Below, piece by piece: positions 1-6,533 of a DNA stretch of 8,747 bases. Position 1 is the first letter of the stretch, and each line of letters starts with the position of its first letter. The translations under genes and the position numbers were made by a program. The stretch is from Hyphomicrobiales bacterium. Its GTDB lineage: Bacteria; Pseudomonadota; Alphaproteobacteria; Rhizobiales; Xanthobacteraceae. The stretch spans positions 169 through 8,915 of the forward strand of contig PLTE01000291.1 in the NCBI GenBank assembly GCA_003164375.1, written 5' to 3'. The notes beneath the pieces were generated by a model, which worked only from the letters and a program-made list of their open reading frames with translations, did no database searches and was not told where the DNA came from.

Positions 1-1379
1 AGCACGGTATCCTGCGGCACCATGCCGATCGCGGCGCGCAGCGAAGTCTGCGTGACGTCGCGGATGTCCTGGCCGTCGATCAGGATACGGCCGCCGCTGA
101 CATTGTAGAAGCGGAACAACAGCCGCGAAATCGTCGACTTGCCCGCGCCGGACGGACCGACGATGGCGACAGTGTGCCCGGCCGCAACCTCAAAGCTCAA
201 GCCCTTGAGGATCTGCCGCGCCGGCTCGTAGGAAAACGACACATTGTCGAAGCGGATGGCGCCCGAGCGTACCTGCAGCGGTGGCGCGCCCGGCCGGTCC
301 TCGATCTCGGGCTTGCGCGACAGGATCGAAAACATGATCTCGATGTCGATCACCGCCTGCTTGATCTCGCGATACACCAGGCCCATGAAATTCAGTGGCT
401 GGTAAAGCTGGATCATCATGGCGTTGATCATGACGAAGTCGCCGACGGTATTGATGTGGCGCTCGATGCCATAGGCGCACAGCACCATCGTGGCCGCGAG
501 GCCGAAGGTGAAAATCACCGCCTGCCCGGCATTGAGCACGGCAAGCGAAGTATAGGCCTTGACGCTGGCGTCCTCGTAGCGCGCCATCGAGCGGTCATAG
601 CGGGAGGCCTCCCGGGTCTCGGCGGAGAAATATTTGACGGTTTCGTAGTTGAGCAGAGAATCGATCGCCTTGGCATTGGCGTCGGTGTCGCTCTCGTTCA
701 TCTTGCGACGAATATTGATGCGCCACTCGGTCGCGTAATAGGTGAACGCCATGTAGAACGCCACGGTGATGCCGATGACCACCACGTAGCGCCAGTCGAA
801 ATGCCAAAGCAGCACGGCGACAATCAATATGAGCTCGACGATGGTCGGCGCCAGCTGCAGCAGCACCATGCGCACGATGGTCTCGATGGCGTTGCGGCCA
901 CGTTCGAGAACGCGCGTCAGCCCGCCGGTCTTGCGCTCCAGATGATAGCGCAGCGACAAAAGATGCATGTGCTCGAAGGTCATCATCGCCAGGCGGCGCA
1001 CCGCATTCATCGCCACCTTGGCGAAAATGCCGTCGCGCCATTGGGTGAGCAGCCCCATGACGATGCGCATGCCGCCATAAGCGAGCGTCATCACCACGGG
1101 TGCCGCGAGCGCCCAGGCGAGCCAATTGTCCGGAGCCACCGGCGCCGTGCCGCGGCCGGCGAGCGCGTCGGTCGCCCATTTGAAGGTGAACGGCACCGCG
1201 ACGGTCGCGAGCTTGGCGAGGAAGAGCAGCACGGTCGCGAAAATCACGCGGCCCTTCAGGTCGCGCCGGTCGGCCGGCCAGATATAGGGCCACAGTTGGG
1301 CGAGCGTCGCCAGCAAGGCCCCGCCGTCGCCGCTCACCTCGCGTTTGAGGTTTTCTGCCGGTCGCTGGAAATCTCGCAT
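1..1379 (-). CDS. Atm1/HMT-type ABC exporter, fused permease and ATPase (C-terminus beyond window)
   Basis: Inner-membrane half-transporter of the Atm1/ABCB7/HMT1 family, which works as a homodimer. Relatives export glutathione-linked compounds (Fe-S-related or metal adducts). The visible 459 residues begin with MRDFQRPAENLK. The permease domain follows, with its first membrane span near residues 45-67, and NAGQ is visible in the last part of that domain; in the Novosphingobium Atm1 the equivalent Asn and Gln bind glutathione (recalled from the literature, not aligned here). The nucleotide-binding domain starts near residue 375. Walker A, GPSGAGKST, is at residues 408-416 (bases 132-158) and the Q-loop glutamine is at 456. 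The ABC signature, Walker B and H-loop lie outside the window, so completeness cannot be judged; relatives are about 600-640 residues. The start at 1379 has a modest GGGCGAGA upstream. The gene is divergent from the LOG gene. Family is sure; substrate is inferred. Confidence 0.9.
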   Translation of the reverse strand, partial: MRDFQRPAENLKREVSGDGGALLATLAQLWPYIWPADRRDLKGRVIFATVLLFLAKLATVAVPFTFKWATDALAGRGTAPVAPDNWLAWALAAPVVMTLAYGGMRIVMGLLTQWRDGIFAKVAMNAVRRLAMMTFEHMHLLSLRYHLERKTGGLTRVLERGRNAIETIVRMVLLQLAPTIVELILIVAVLLWHFDWRYVVVIGITVAFYMAFTYYATEWRINIRRKMNESDTDANAKAIDSLLNYETVKYFSAETREASRYDRSMARYEDASVKAYTSLAVLNAGQAVIFTFGLAATMVLCAYGIERHINTVGDFVMINAMMIQLYQPLNFMGLVYREIKQAVIDIEIMFSILSRKPEIEDRPGAPPLQVRSGAIRFDNVSFSYEPARQILKGLSFEVAAGHTVAIVGPSGAGKSTISRLLFRFYNVSGGRILIDGQDIRDVTQTSLRAAIGMVPQDTV

Positions 1380-1602
1380 CGTCAATCTCGCCCGGCGCCG
1401 AGAGCGACGGGACTTGAACGGCCGCCGATGTCTCTCATCGCGAGCTTCGCCCTCATCGTAAGCTGGCCGTCATATAGAGCTTTTCGCCAGGCCGTGCACC
1501 GGATTGGAGCTTCCGGCGCAAAACCCGTGGCGGGCCGCTTGCCAAAAAGCTTGCAGTCGGGCCGAATCGACGCCACATCTAGCGTTCAATGAGAGTATTT
1601 CC
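1380..1602. other. Divergent intergenic region between the ABC exporter and LOG genes
   Basis: This 223-bp spacer must hold the start signals for both divergent genes. I found no convincing sigma-70-like -35/-10 pair, operator palindrome or small gene. The plus-strand reading frame of the LOG gene extends upstream to an ATG at 1504, but the added residues do not resemble the family's N-terminus. Confidence 0.4.
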
Positions 1603-2202
1603 ATGAGCAAAATCAATGCGGTCTGCGTCTATTGCGGATCGAGCCCGGGCACCGAGCCGGATTTCGTCGAGGCGGCGCGGAAGCTCGGCAAAATACTCGC
1701 CGAGAATGGCATCCGCCTGATCTATGGCGGCGGCTCGGTCGGGCTGATGGGCGCGGTCGCCGAATCCGTACTCGAACACGGCGGCGCGGCAACCGGCATC
1801 ATCCCCGAATTCCTGACCAAGCGCGAGCGGCCGCGGCAGTTAGCGCAGGAGCTCATCGTCACCAGCGACATGCACGAGCGCAAGCGCACGATGTTCGAGC
1901 GCGCCGACGCCTTCGTCGCCTTGCCGGGCGGGCTCGGCACGCTCGAAGAGCTGGTCGAACAGCTCACTTGGGCGCAACTCGGCCGCCACAAGAAGCCGAT
2001 CCTGATCGCCAATGTCAGCGGTTATTGGGACCCGCTCTTGGTCCTGATCGATCACATGCGCGCAATCAAATTCATGCCACCGGCGATCAAGGTGGATTTT
2101 CTGGTCACCGAGCGCGTCGAGGATATTCTGCCGATGTTGCGTGAGGCCGTGCGCGGCGGCGCCGCTGAAGGAACCATGCGGGTGCCGGCCGAGCGGCTGT
2201 AA
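1603..2202 (+). CDS. LOG-family cytokinin-nucleotide phosphoribohydrolase (TIGR00730 type)
   Basis: A 199-residue Rossmann-fold cytosolic protein of the LONELY GUY family. Characterised members cleave N6-substituted AMP, releasing the free base (active cytokinin) and ribose 5-phosphate; many bacterial members act as AMP or pyrimidine-nucleotide phosphoribohydrolases. The sequence shows the N-terminal VCVYCGSS strand (residues 7-14), the glycine-rich YGGGSVGLMG (41-50), ERKRTMFERAD (92-102) and the diagnostic PGGxGTxxE motif as PGGLGTLEE (108-116). Length is typical. The ATG at 1603 is chosen because family members start a few residues before this first strand; an in-frame ATG at 1504 would add 33 unlike residues. 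The Shine-Dalgarno is weak (GAGAG, 7 nt away). It ends 3 bp from the convergent VOC gene, leaving no space for a terminator. The true substrate cannot be read from sequence. Confidence 0.9.
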   Translation: MSKINAVCVYCGSSPGTEPDFVEAARKLGKILAENGIRLIYGGGSVGLMGAVAESVLEHGGAATGIIPEFLTKRERPRQLAQELIVTSDMHERKRTMFERADAFVALPGGLGTLEELVEQLTWAQLGRHKKPILIANVSGYWDPLLVLIDHMRAIKFMPPAIKVDFLVTERVEDILPMLREAVRGGAAEGTMRVPAERL

Positions 2203-2205
2203 CCG

Positions 2206-2595
2206 TTAAGCTGTGGCATCGCGCAAAAATGTCACCGCCTCGATGCGATTGCCGTCGGGGTCGCGGATAAAGGCGGCGTAATACTGCGAATGGTATTCCG
2301 GCCGCAATCCGGGCGCGCCGTCCGTGCTGCCGCCACCCGCAAGCGCCGCCGCATGGAACGCGTCAACCGCCGCCGTGTCGGGCGCGCGCAGGCAGATATG
2401 CACACCGCTGTCGTCGGCGACACGATCCATATCGCCGCGCTTGTTGATCCAGAATTCCGGATATTTCTTGCCGAAGCCGATCGCCGCGGCGGGCCACTCG
2501 CGCAATTTGAGGAGGCCGAGCGGCGCCAACAGCGCCGTGTAGAACAATTCGCCGTTTTTCAGATCGCGCACCGCGATGGAAATATGGTCGATCAT
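2206..2595 (-). CDS. VOC-superfamily (glyoxalase/bleomycin-resistance/dioxygenase fold) protein
   Basis: A 129-residue cytosolic protein with the paired beta-alpha-beta-beta-beta modules of the vicinal-oxygen-chelate fold. The start MIDHISIAVRDL places a metal-ligand histidine at residue 4; His66 (in GVHICLR) and Glu119 (in GNRIEAV) fit the other usual metal-ligand positions. The C-terminal signature RDPDGNRIEAV (111-121) is typical. It is the last gene of the proposed cysS-to-VOC operon, 13 bp after the cimA stop, with only a poor Shine-Dalgarno (GAAAAG). Members include glyoxalase I, fosfomycin-resistance enzymes and ring-cleavage dioxygenases; nothing here decides the substrate. One alternative is an uncharacterised housekeeping lyase or isomerase that travels with cimA. 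Fold assignment is firm, function open. Confidence 0.85.
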   Translation of the reverse strand: MIDHISIAVRDLKNGELFYTALLAPLGLLKLREWPAAAIGFGKKYPEFWINKRGDMDRVADDSGVHICLRAPDTAAVDAFHAAALAGGGSTDGAPGLRPEYHSQYYAAFIRDPDGNRIEAVTFLRDATA

Positions 2596-2608
2596 ATCAT
2601 CGCTTTTC

Positions 2609-4204
2609 TTACGCCGGCGCGCCGGATTTCACCAGTTTGTAGACGATGGAATCCATCAGCGCCTGGAATGAGGCGTCGATGATATTGGCGGAAACTCCGA
2701 CCGTGGTCCAGCGATCGCCGGTTTCGTCGGAGCTCTCGATCAGAACGCGGGTGACCGCTTGCGTCCCGCCGTTGAGGATGCGCACGCGATAGTCGGTGAG
2801 TTCGAGCCCGGTGATGAAACTCTGATATTTGCCGAGGTCCTTGCGCAGCGCGAGGTCGAGCGCGTTGACCGGACCGATGCCCTCGGCGACCGAGATGAAC
2901 ACGTCGTCGCCAACTTTCAGTTTCACCACCGCCTGGCTCACGGTGACGGGCTCGCCCTTGGCGTTGTTGCGCTTCTCGACATTGACGTCGAATTTTTCCA
3001 CGTCGAAATAATGCGGCACGCGGCCGAGCAGGCGCCGCGCCAACAGCTCGAACGAGGCGTCCGCCGCTTCATAGGCGTAGCCGATCGCTTCGCGCTCCTT
3101 GACCTCGTCGAGCAGCCGCGCGACGCGCGGATCGTCCTTGTCGATAGCAAGCCCGATGCGATCGAGCTCGGCGAGGACATTCGAGCGGCCCGCTTGATCC
3201 GAGACAAGAAGCTTGCGCCGGTTGCCGACGCGCTCCGGCGCGACGTGCTCGTAGGTCGCCGGCTCCTTGACGATCGCGGAGGCATGAATGCCGGCCTTGG
3301 TGGCAAACGCGCTCTCGCCGACATAGGGCGCGTGGCGGTCGGCGGCGCGATTGAGCAATTCGTCGAGCGCGTGCGAAACGCGCGCCAGGCGGCGGAGCGC
3401 TTCGTCCGACACGCCGATCTCGAATTTGTCGGCGTATTCGGACTTCAGCTTCAGCGTCGGAATGATGGAGACGAGATTGGCATTGCCGCAGCGTTCGCCG
3501 AGCCCATTGAGCGTGCCCTGGATTTGGCGCGCTCCGGCGCGCACTGCGGCGAACGAATTCGCCACCGCCTGCTCGGTGTCGTTATGAGCGTGGATACCGA
3601 CATGGTCGCCGGGAATTTTCGCGCAAACCTCAGCCACGATGCGTTCGATTTCGTGCGGCAGGGTGCCGCCATTGGTGTCGCACAACACCACCCAGCGTGC
3701 GCCCTCGTCATAGGCCGCCTTGGCGCAGGCGAGCGCGTAAGCAGGCTTGGCCTTATAGCCGTCGAAAAAATGCTCGCAGTCGAGCAGTACTTCGCGGCCC
3801 TTGGCTTTTGCCGCGCGCACGCTGTCGCGGATCGAGGCGAGATTTTCTTCTTCCGTCGTCTGCAGCGCGACCCGCACATGATAGTCCCAGGATTTTGCAA
3901 CGAAGCAAATGGCATCGGCCTGCGCGTCGAGAAGCGCGACCAGGCCCGGATCGTTGGAGGCCGAGCGGCCGGGCCGCCGCGTCATGCCAAACGCCGTGAG
4001 CTTGGCCTTGAGCGGCCGTCGCTCGGCGAAGAAGCTCGTATCGGTCGGATTGGCGCCGGGATAGCCGGCCTCGACATAGTCGATGCCGAGCTCGTCGAGC
4101 ATCCGCGCGATGACAAGCTTGTCGGCGAGCGTGAAATCGACGCCGTTCATCTGCGCACCGTCACGCAGCGTGGTGTCGAACAAATAAAGCCGCTCGCGTG
4201 ACAT
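2609..4204 (-). CDS. cimA: (R)-citramalate synthase
   Basis: A 531-residue enzyme of the LeuA/NifV/CimA family. It would condense pyruvate with acetyl-CoA to (R)-citramalate, the first step of the threonine-independent route to 2-oxobutyrate and isoleucine. The catalytic TIM barrel shows FDTTLRDGAQ (residues 9-18), metal ligands in HAHND (205-209), GLGERCGNANL (234-244) and AFATKAGIHASAI (299-311). The linker runs to about 395, followed by the LeuA-type allosteric dimer domain (about 400-525), where isoleucine or leucine feedback acts in relatives. The sequence fits the long citramalate-synthase subfamily (TIGR00977 type) better than true LeuA, from the DTTLRDGAQMNGVDFT start and overall length. 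The ATG at 4204 has GGTGAG eight bases upstream. It lies 9 bp after a micro-protein gene and 13 bp before the VOC gene. Homocitrate or isopropylmalate synthase is the alternative but less likely. Confidence 0.9.
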   Translation of the reverse strand: MSRERLYLFDTTLRDGAQMNGVDFTLADKLVIARMLDELGIDYVEAGYPGANPTDTSFFAERRPLKAKLTAFGMTRRPGRSASNDPGLVALLDAQADAICFVAKSWDYHVRVALQTTEEENLASIRDSVRAAKAKGREVLLDCEHFFDGYKAKPAYALACAKAAYDEGARWVVLCDTNGGTLPHEIERIVAEVCAKIPGDHVGIHAHNDTEQAVANSFAAVRAGARQIQGTLNGLGERCGNANLVSIIPTLKLKSEYADKFEIGVSDEALRRLARVSHALDELLNRAADRHAPYVGESAFATKAGIHASAIVKEPATYEHVAPERVGNRRKLLVSDQAGRSNVLAELDRIGLAIDKDDPRVARLLDEVKEREAIGYAYEAADASFELLARRLLGRVPHYFDVEKFDVNVEKRNNAKGEPVTVSQAVVKLKVGDDVFISVAEGIGPVNALDLALRKDLGKYQSFITGLELTDYRVRILNGGTQAVTRVLIESSDETGDRWTTVGVSANIIDASFQALMDSIVYKLVKSGAPA

Positions 4205-4213
4205 AATGCGATC

Positions 4214-4324
4214 TCACCAGAGATAATAGTTCAACGCCAAGGCGACAGCGATCAGCACCGCGATCAGCGCAATCACGAGGTGGTGGGTCCGCATGCCGAA
4301 AAATGACGAGCCTTGGCGTTCCAT
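4214..4324 (-). CDS. Putative 36-residue single-span membrane protein
   Basis: A tiny gene between the palindromic repeat and cimA. Its product begins MERQGSSFFGMRTHH, then has one strongly hydrophobic segment (about residues 16-33, LVIALIAVLIAVALALNY) and ends YYLW. It should be a single transmembrane helix with a short charged N-terminus; by the positive-inside rule the N-terminus (Arg, His) is probably cytoplasmic. The ATG at 4324 is chosen because AGGGA sits 8 bases upstream; the in-frame Met11 (4294) has no Shine-Dalgarno. The same frame is open upstream to 4543, but that part is arginine-rich, covers the repeat and overlaps other genes. The stop is 9 bp before cimA, and the cimA Shine-Dalgarno overlaps this stop, so coupling is likely. 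No family recognised. Confidence 0.6.
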   Translation of the reverse strand: MERQGSSFFGMRTHHLVIALIAVLIAVALALNYYLW

Positions 4325-4332
4325 CCTGGAAG

Positions 4333-4337
4333 TCCCT
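4333..4337 (-). promoter_or_regulatory. Shine-Dalgarno site of the 36-residue membrane protein
   Basis: AGGGA on the minus strand, 8 bases before the ATG at 4324. It decides the start over Met11 and over upstream in-frame ATGs, and it lies just downstream (in transcript sense) of the palindromic repeat. Confidence 0.5.
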
Positions 4338-4350
4338 AGATTTTTCGTTG

Positions 4351-4399
4351 GAGCATGATCTTGTCCGAAAATCGGTTGCCACTTTTCGGGATCATGCTC
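4351..4399. repeat. 49-bp imperfect palindromic intergenic repeat (rhizobial type)
   Basis: The outer arms are perfect 10-mers, GAGCATGATC (4351-4360) and GATCATGCTC (4390-4399). The inner arms are CCGAAAA (4365-4371) and TTTTCGG (4383-4389), around an 11-nt loop; a 4-nt bulge (4361-4364) sits on one side only. It can fold as a stem of 17 bp. From memory, near-identical elements with a GATCATGC outer arm and an internal CCGAAAA/TTTTCGG stem are very common between genes in Bradyrhizobium, Rhodopseudomonas and related genomes; copy number here cannot be tested because the window holds one copy. It sits inside the operon between two micro-protein genes, and its right end supplies two bases of the upstream gene's TAG stop. 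It could stabilise or attenuate the mRNA. Confidence 0.8.
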
Positions 4400-4521
4400 T
4401 AACCGCGATAAAGTCGATAGACCGTATAAAGTGAGATACCGACGGCAGCTACGATCACCGCGTATTTCAGGATCAGATAATAAAGCCAATGCCGGGGAAA
4501 CGGCGTCTCGGGCTCGGTCAT
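4399..4521 (-). CDS. Putative 40-residue single-span membrane protein, coupled to the GNAT gene
   Basis: A small gene whose ATG (4521-4519) overlaps the GNAT stop as ATGA. A strong Shine-Dalgarno, AAGGAG (4530-4535), lies exactly 8 bases upstream inside the GNAT coding sequence. The product starts MTEPETPFPRHW, has one hydrophobic span (about residues 13-33, through YLILKYAVIVAAVGISLY) and ends TVYRLYRG. The acidic N-terminus and arginines at the C-terminus suggest C-in topology, so a single helix in the inner membrane. The TAG stop shares bases with the palindromic repeat. The strong ribosome site, overlap and clean membrane helix support a real gene although it is short. No known family is recognised; a role beside CysRS, acetyltransferase and CimA cannot be inferred. 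Confidence 0.7.
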   Translation of the reverse strand: MTEPETPFPRHWLYYLILKYAVIVAAVGISLYTVYRLYRG

Positions 4522-5024
4522 GACGCGCTCTCCTTCGTCGCAAGCGGCTTGATCATGGTGGTATTGGCCAGCCATTCGCCGGCGACGGTGATGGTGTTGC
4601 GGGTGCGCTCCGAATAGCCGCGCTTGGCGAAAAAGCCGCGCGCCGCGTCACTGGCGTCAACCGTCAGTTGTTTGGTGCCGCGCGCAGTCGCAAGTTTTTC
4701 TAGCGCGTCACACAGCATGGCGGCCGCCCCCTGCCCCGACGCCGCCGGATGCACATAGAGCATGTCGATGCGGGCGTTGCCCGCAAGCGTGGCAAAACCG
4801 ACCGGGCTGCCGCCGAAGGTAGCAACCAGCGTCAATTCGGCGGCAAGTTTTGCGCCGAATTTCTCCTCGTCGTCGGCCGCCGACGCCCAGGCCTCCTGCT
4901 GCGCCGGGCTATAGTCGTCGATGGTCAATTCCTCGATCGCGGCGCGGAAGATTTCCGCGAGCAGCGGCACGTCCGTCGGCAGCATCGGGCGCATCGCGAG
5001 CTTAGGAAACGCCTGAGCCATCAT
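4518..5024 (-). CDS. GNAT-family N-acetyltransferase
   Basis: A 168-residue cytosolic acyl-CoA-dependent N-acetyltransferase. Acetyl-CoA-binding motif A is visible around IDMLYVHPAASGQGAAAML (residues 86-104), where SGQGAA matches the Q/RxxGxG/A pyrophosphate-binding loop. FFAKRGYSE (131-139) is the usual GNAT C-terminal FYxKxGF element. The N-terminus MRPMLPTDVPLLAEIF (11-26) is the common first strand and helix. Of two adjacent ATGs, the first (5024) is chosen because TGGGAG lies 8 bases upstream and it forms an ATGA overlap with the cysS stop. Its own stop overlaps the next micro-protein start in the same way, so cysS, this gene and the small membrane protein are probably translationally coupled. 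The substrate is unknown; protein, antibiotic and small-amine acetylation are all possible. Confidence 0.88.
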   Translation of the reverse strand: MMAQAFPKLAMRPMLPTDVPLLAEIFRAAIEELTIDDYSPAQQEAWASAADDEEKFGAKLAAELTLVATFGGSPVGFATLAGNARIDMLYVHPAASGQGAAAMLCDALEKLATARGTKQLTVDASDAARGFFAKRGYSERTRNTITVAGEWLANTTMIKPLATKESAS

Positions 5025-6475
5025 CGCGCGATCTCCCAGGTGGTGCCGTCCTTCGTGTCGTGCAACACGACGCCCATTGCGGCTAGTTCGTCGCGGATGC
5101 GATCTGACTCTTTCCAGTTCTTGTTCGCCCGAGCTTGCGAGCGCTCATTGATCAAATCGCTGACCCTACTTTCGTCTATGCGACCATGTTGCCGTTCATA
5201 GAGCTTTCGATAGCTAACCTCGCTCAGATCGAGACCAAGGAAATCACAACTGGCGCGAAGATCATGCGCCGCTTGCGACCACGGATCATCGCTCTTTCGA
5301 CATTCTTCAGCCAACTTGTGAAGCACCGAAATAGCCAAAGGTACATTTAAGTCGTCAGCCAAAGCCGACAATACATCCTCAGGAACTTTACCCGCGCGCG
5401 TTTGGCGGCTGCGTACACCCTCCGTGAAAATATCAAACACGCCGAGTTCGATGGCCGCCGAATCTGTCCCTTTGCGCGTCCAATCAATTGGCTGTCGATA
5501 ATGTGTTTTCAGCATCTGAAAACGAAGAATTGCACCAGGCCAGCTACTATCTTTCAACAGTTCATGAATCGTCACGAAGTTACCTTCGGACTTCGACATC
5601 TTCTCGCCTTCGACCTGCAGAAAGCCGTTGTGCATCCAGACGTTCGCCATGCGCGGCGCACCGAAGGCGCAGCACGACTGGGCGATTTCGTTCTCGTGAT
5701 GAGGGAAGACGAGATCGACGCCGCCGCCGTGAATGTCGAAGACGTTCTTCTGGGGATCGTCGCAGACGAGACCGCCTCCGAACGGCTGCAGCAGTTCGGC
5801 CATCGACATCGCCGAGCATTCGATATGCCAGCCCGGCCGCCCGGGCGCTTTGATCTCGGCGGGCGACGGCCATGCCGGCTCGCCGGGCTTCGACGGCTTC
5901 CACAACACGAAGTCCCGCGGGTCTTTCTTGTAGGCCGCGACTTCGACGCGGGCGCCGGCGATCATCTCGTCGAGCGGCCGTTTTGACAGCTGCCCGTAAT
6001 CCGGCATCGACGGCACCGAAAACAGCACATTGTCCTCGGCGACATAGGCGTTGCCGGATGCCACCAGCCGTTCGATCAGTTCGCGCATCTCGGCGATGTG
6101 CTCGGTGGCGCGAGGCTCGATAGACGGCGGCAGACAGCCCAGCGCCGCGACGTCGTCGTGGAATTGCTTATCGGTCTTTTCGGTGACTTGGCGGATTGCC
6201 TCGTTCAGCGGCATCGCCGGATATTCCTGCGCCGCGCGCGCGTTGATCTTGTCGTCGACGTCGGTGATGTTGCGCACATAGGTGACGTGGTCGGCGCCAT
6301 AGAGATGGCGCAGTAAGCGGAACAACACGTCGAACACGATGACCGGCCGGGCATTGCCGATATGGGCGAAGTCATAGACCGTCGGCCCGCACACATACAT
6401 CCGCACATTGGCCGGATCGAGCGGCTTGAACGGGCGCTTCTCGCGCGTCAGCGTATCGTAGAGTTTCAGTTCCAT
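5021..6475 (-). CDS. cysS: Cysteinyl-tRNA synthetase (CysRS)
   Basis: A class I aminoacyl-tRNA synthetase charging tRNA-Cys, 484 residues, essential and cytosolic. It has MYVCGPTVYD (residues 26-35), the HIGH motif as HIGN (38-41), and the four expected zinc ligands by comparison with E. coli: Cys29, Cys220 (GWHIEC), His259 and Glu263 (PHHENE). The KMSKS loop is at 292-296. The C-terminal helical and anticodon-binding part ends with KESDRIRDELAAMGVVL (455-471). Between GWHIECSAM and FDIHGGG there are about 15 more residues than in E. coli CysRS, probably a lineage insert. The start is one of two adjacent ATGs (6478, 6475); 6475 gives the usual MELKLYDTLT start. Residues about 299-458 come from DNA of only about 50% GC with A/T-ending codons, unlike the rest. 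First gene of the operon. Confidence 0.96.
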   Translation of the reverse strand: MELKLYDTLTREKRPFKPLDPANVRMYVCGPTVYDFAHIGNARPVIVFDVLFRLLRHLYGADHVTYVRNITDVDDKINARAAQEYPAMPLNEAIRQVTEKTDKQFHDDVAALGCLPPSIEPRATEHIAEMRELIERLVASGNAYVAEDNVLFSVPSMPDYGQLSKRPLDEMIAGARVEVAAYKKDPRDFVLWKPSKPGEPAWPSPAEIKAPGRPGWHIECSAMSMAELLQPFGGGLVCDDPQKNVFDIHGGGVDLVFPHHENEIAQSCCAFGAPRMANVWMHNGFLQVEGEKMSKSEGNFVTIHELLKDSSWPGAILRFQMLKTHYRQPIDWTRKGTDSAAIELGVFDIFTEGVRSRQTRAGKVPEDVLSALADDLNVPLAISVLHKLAEECRKSDDPWSQAAHDLRASCDFLGLDLSEVSYRKLYERQHGRIDESRVSDLINERSQARANKNWKESDRIRDELAAMGVVLHDTKDGTTWEIAR

Positions 6476-6493
6476 CATCTCGAACCAAACATG

Positions 6494-6511
6494 GATGCCA
6501 AGCTGGGCATC
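6494..6511 (-). promoter_or_regulatory. Hairpin just upstream of the cysS start
   Basis: GATGCC (6494-6499) and GGCATC (6506-6511) form a 6-bp perfect stem with a 6-nt loop. In the cysS transcript it ends about 18 nt before the start codon, next to a weak ribosome-binding region. It may influence ribosome access; no protein is known to bind it. Confidence 0.35.
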
Positions 6512-6533
6512 GAATCGACAGCCGCATCGAATC
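6507..6533. repeat. Direct repeat of 10 bp in the cysS leader
   Basis: GCATCGAATC occurs at 6507-6516 and again, identically, at 6524-6533, starts 17 bp apart. The left copy overlaps one arm of the adjacent hairpin. It could be a tandem operator or an RNA element that allows alternative pairing; it could also be chance duplication. Confidence 0.5.

Noticed and set aside
174..1592. Long plus-strand open frame opposite the ABC exporter
   Set aside because: It is rich in His, Arg and Gly with no family features, and the opposite strand carries an unmistakable ABC exporter with Walker A. A GC-driven antisense shadow.
2759..4201. 480-codon plus-strand open frame opposite cimA
   Set aside because: It mirrors cimA almost end to end, has no recognisable motif, and the cimA strand has every catalytic motif. 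A shadow despite its length.
4161..4382. 73-codon minus-strand frame across the repeat and the cimA start
   Set aside because: It overlaps the micro-protein and cimA in another frame, starts inside the palindrome and has no ribosome site.
5101..5580. Possible frameshift or pseudogene in the low-GC part of cysS
   Set aside because: The reading frame stays open and the C-terminal KESDRIRDELAAMG block is in frame, so the gene looks intact.
5402..5986. Plus-strand frame opposite cysS
   Set aside because: The minus strand encodes KMSKS and other CysRS motifs continuously through this stretch, so the plus frame is a shadow.
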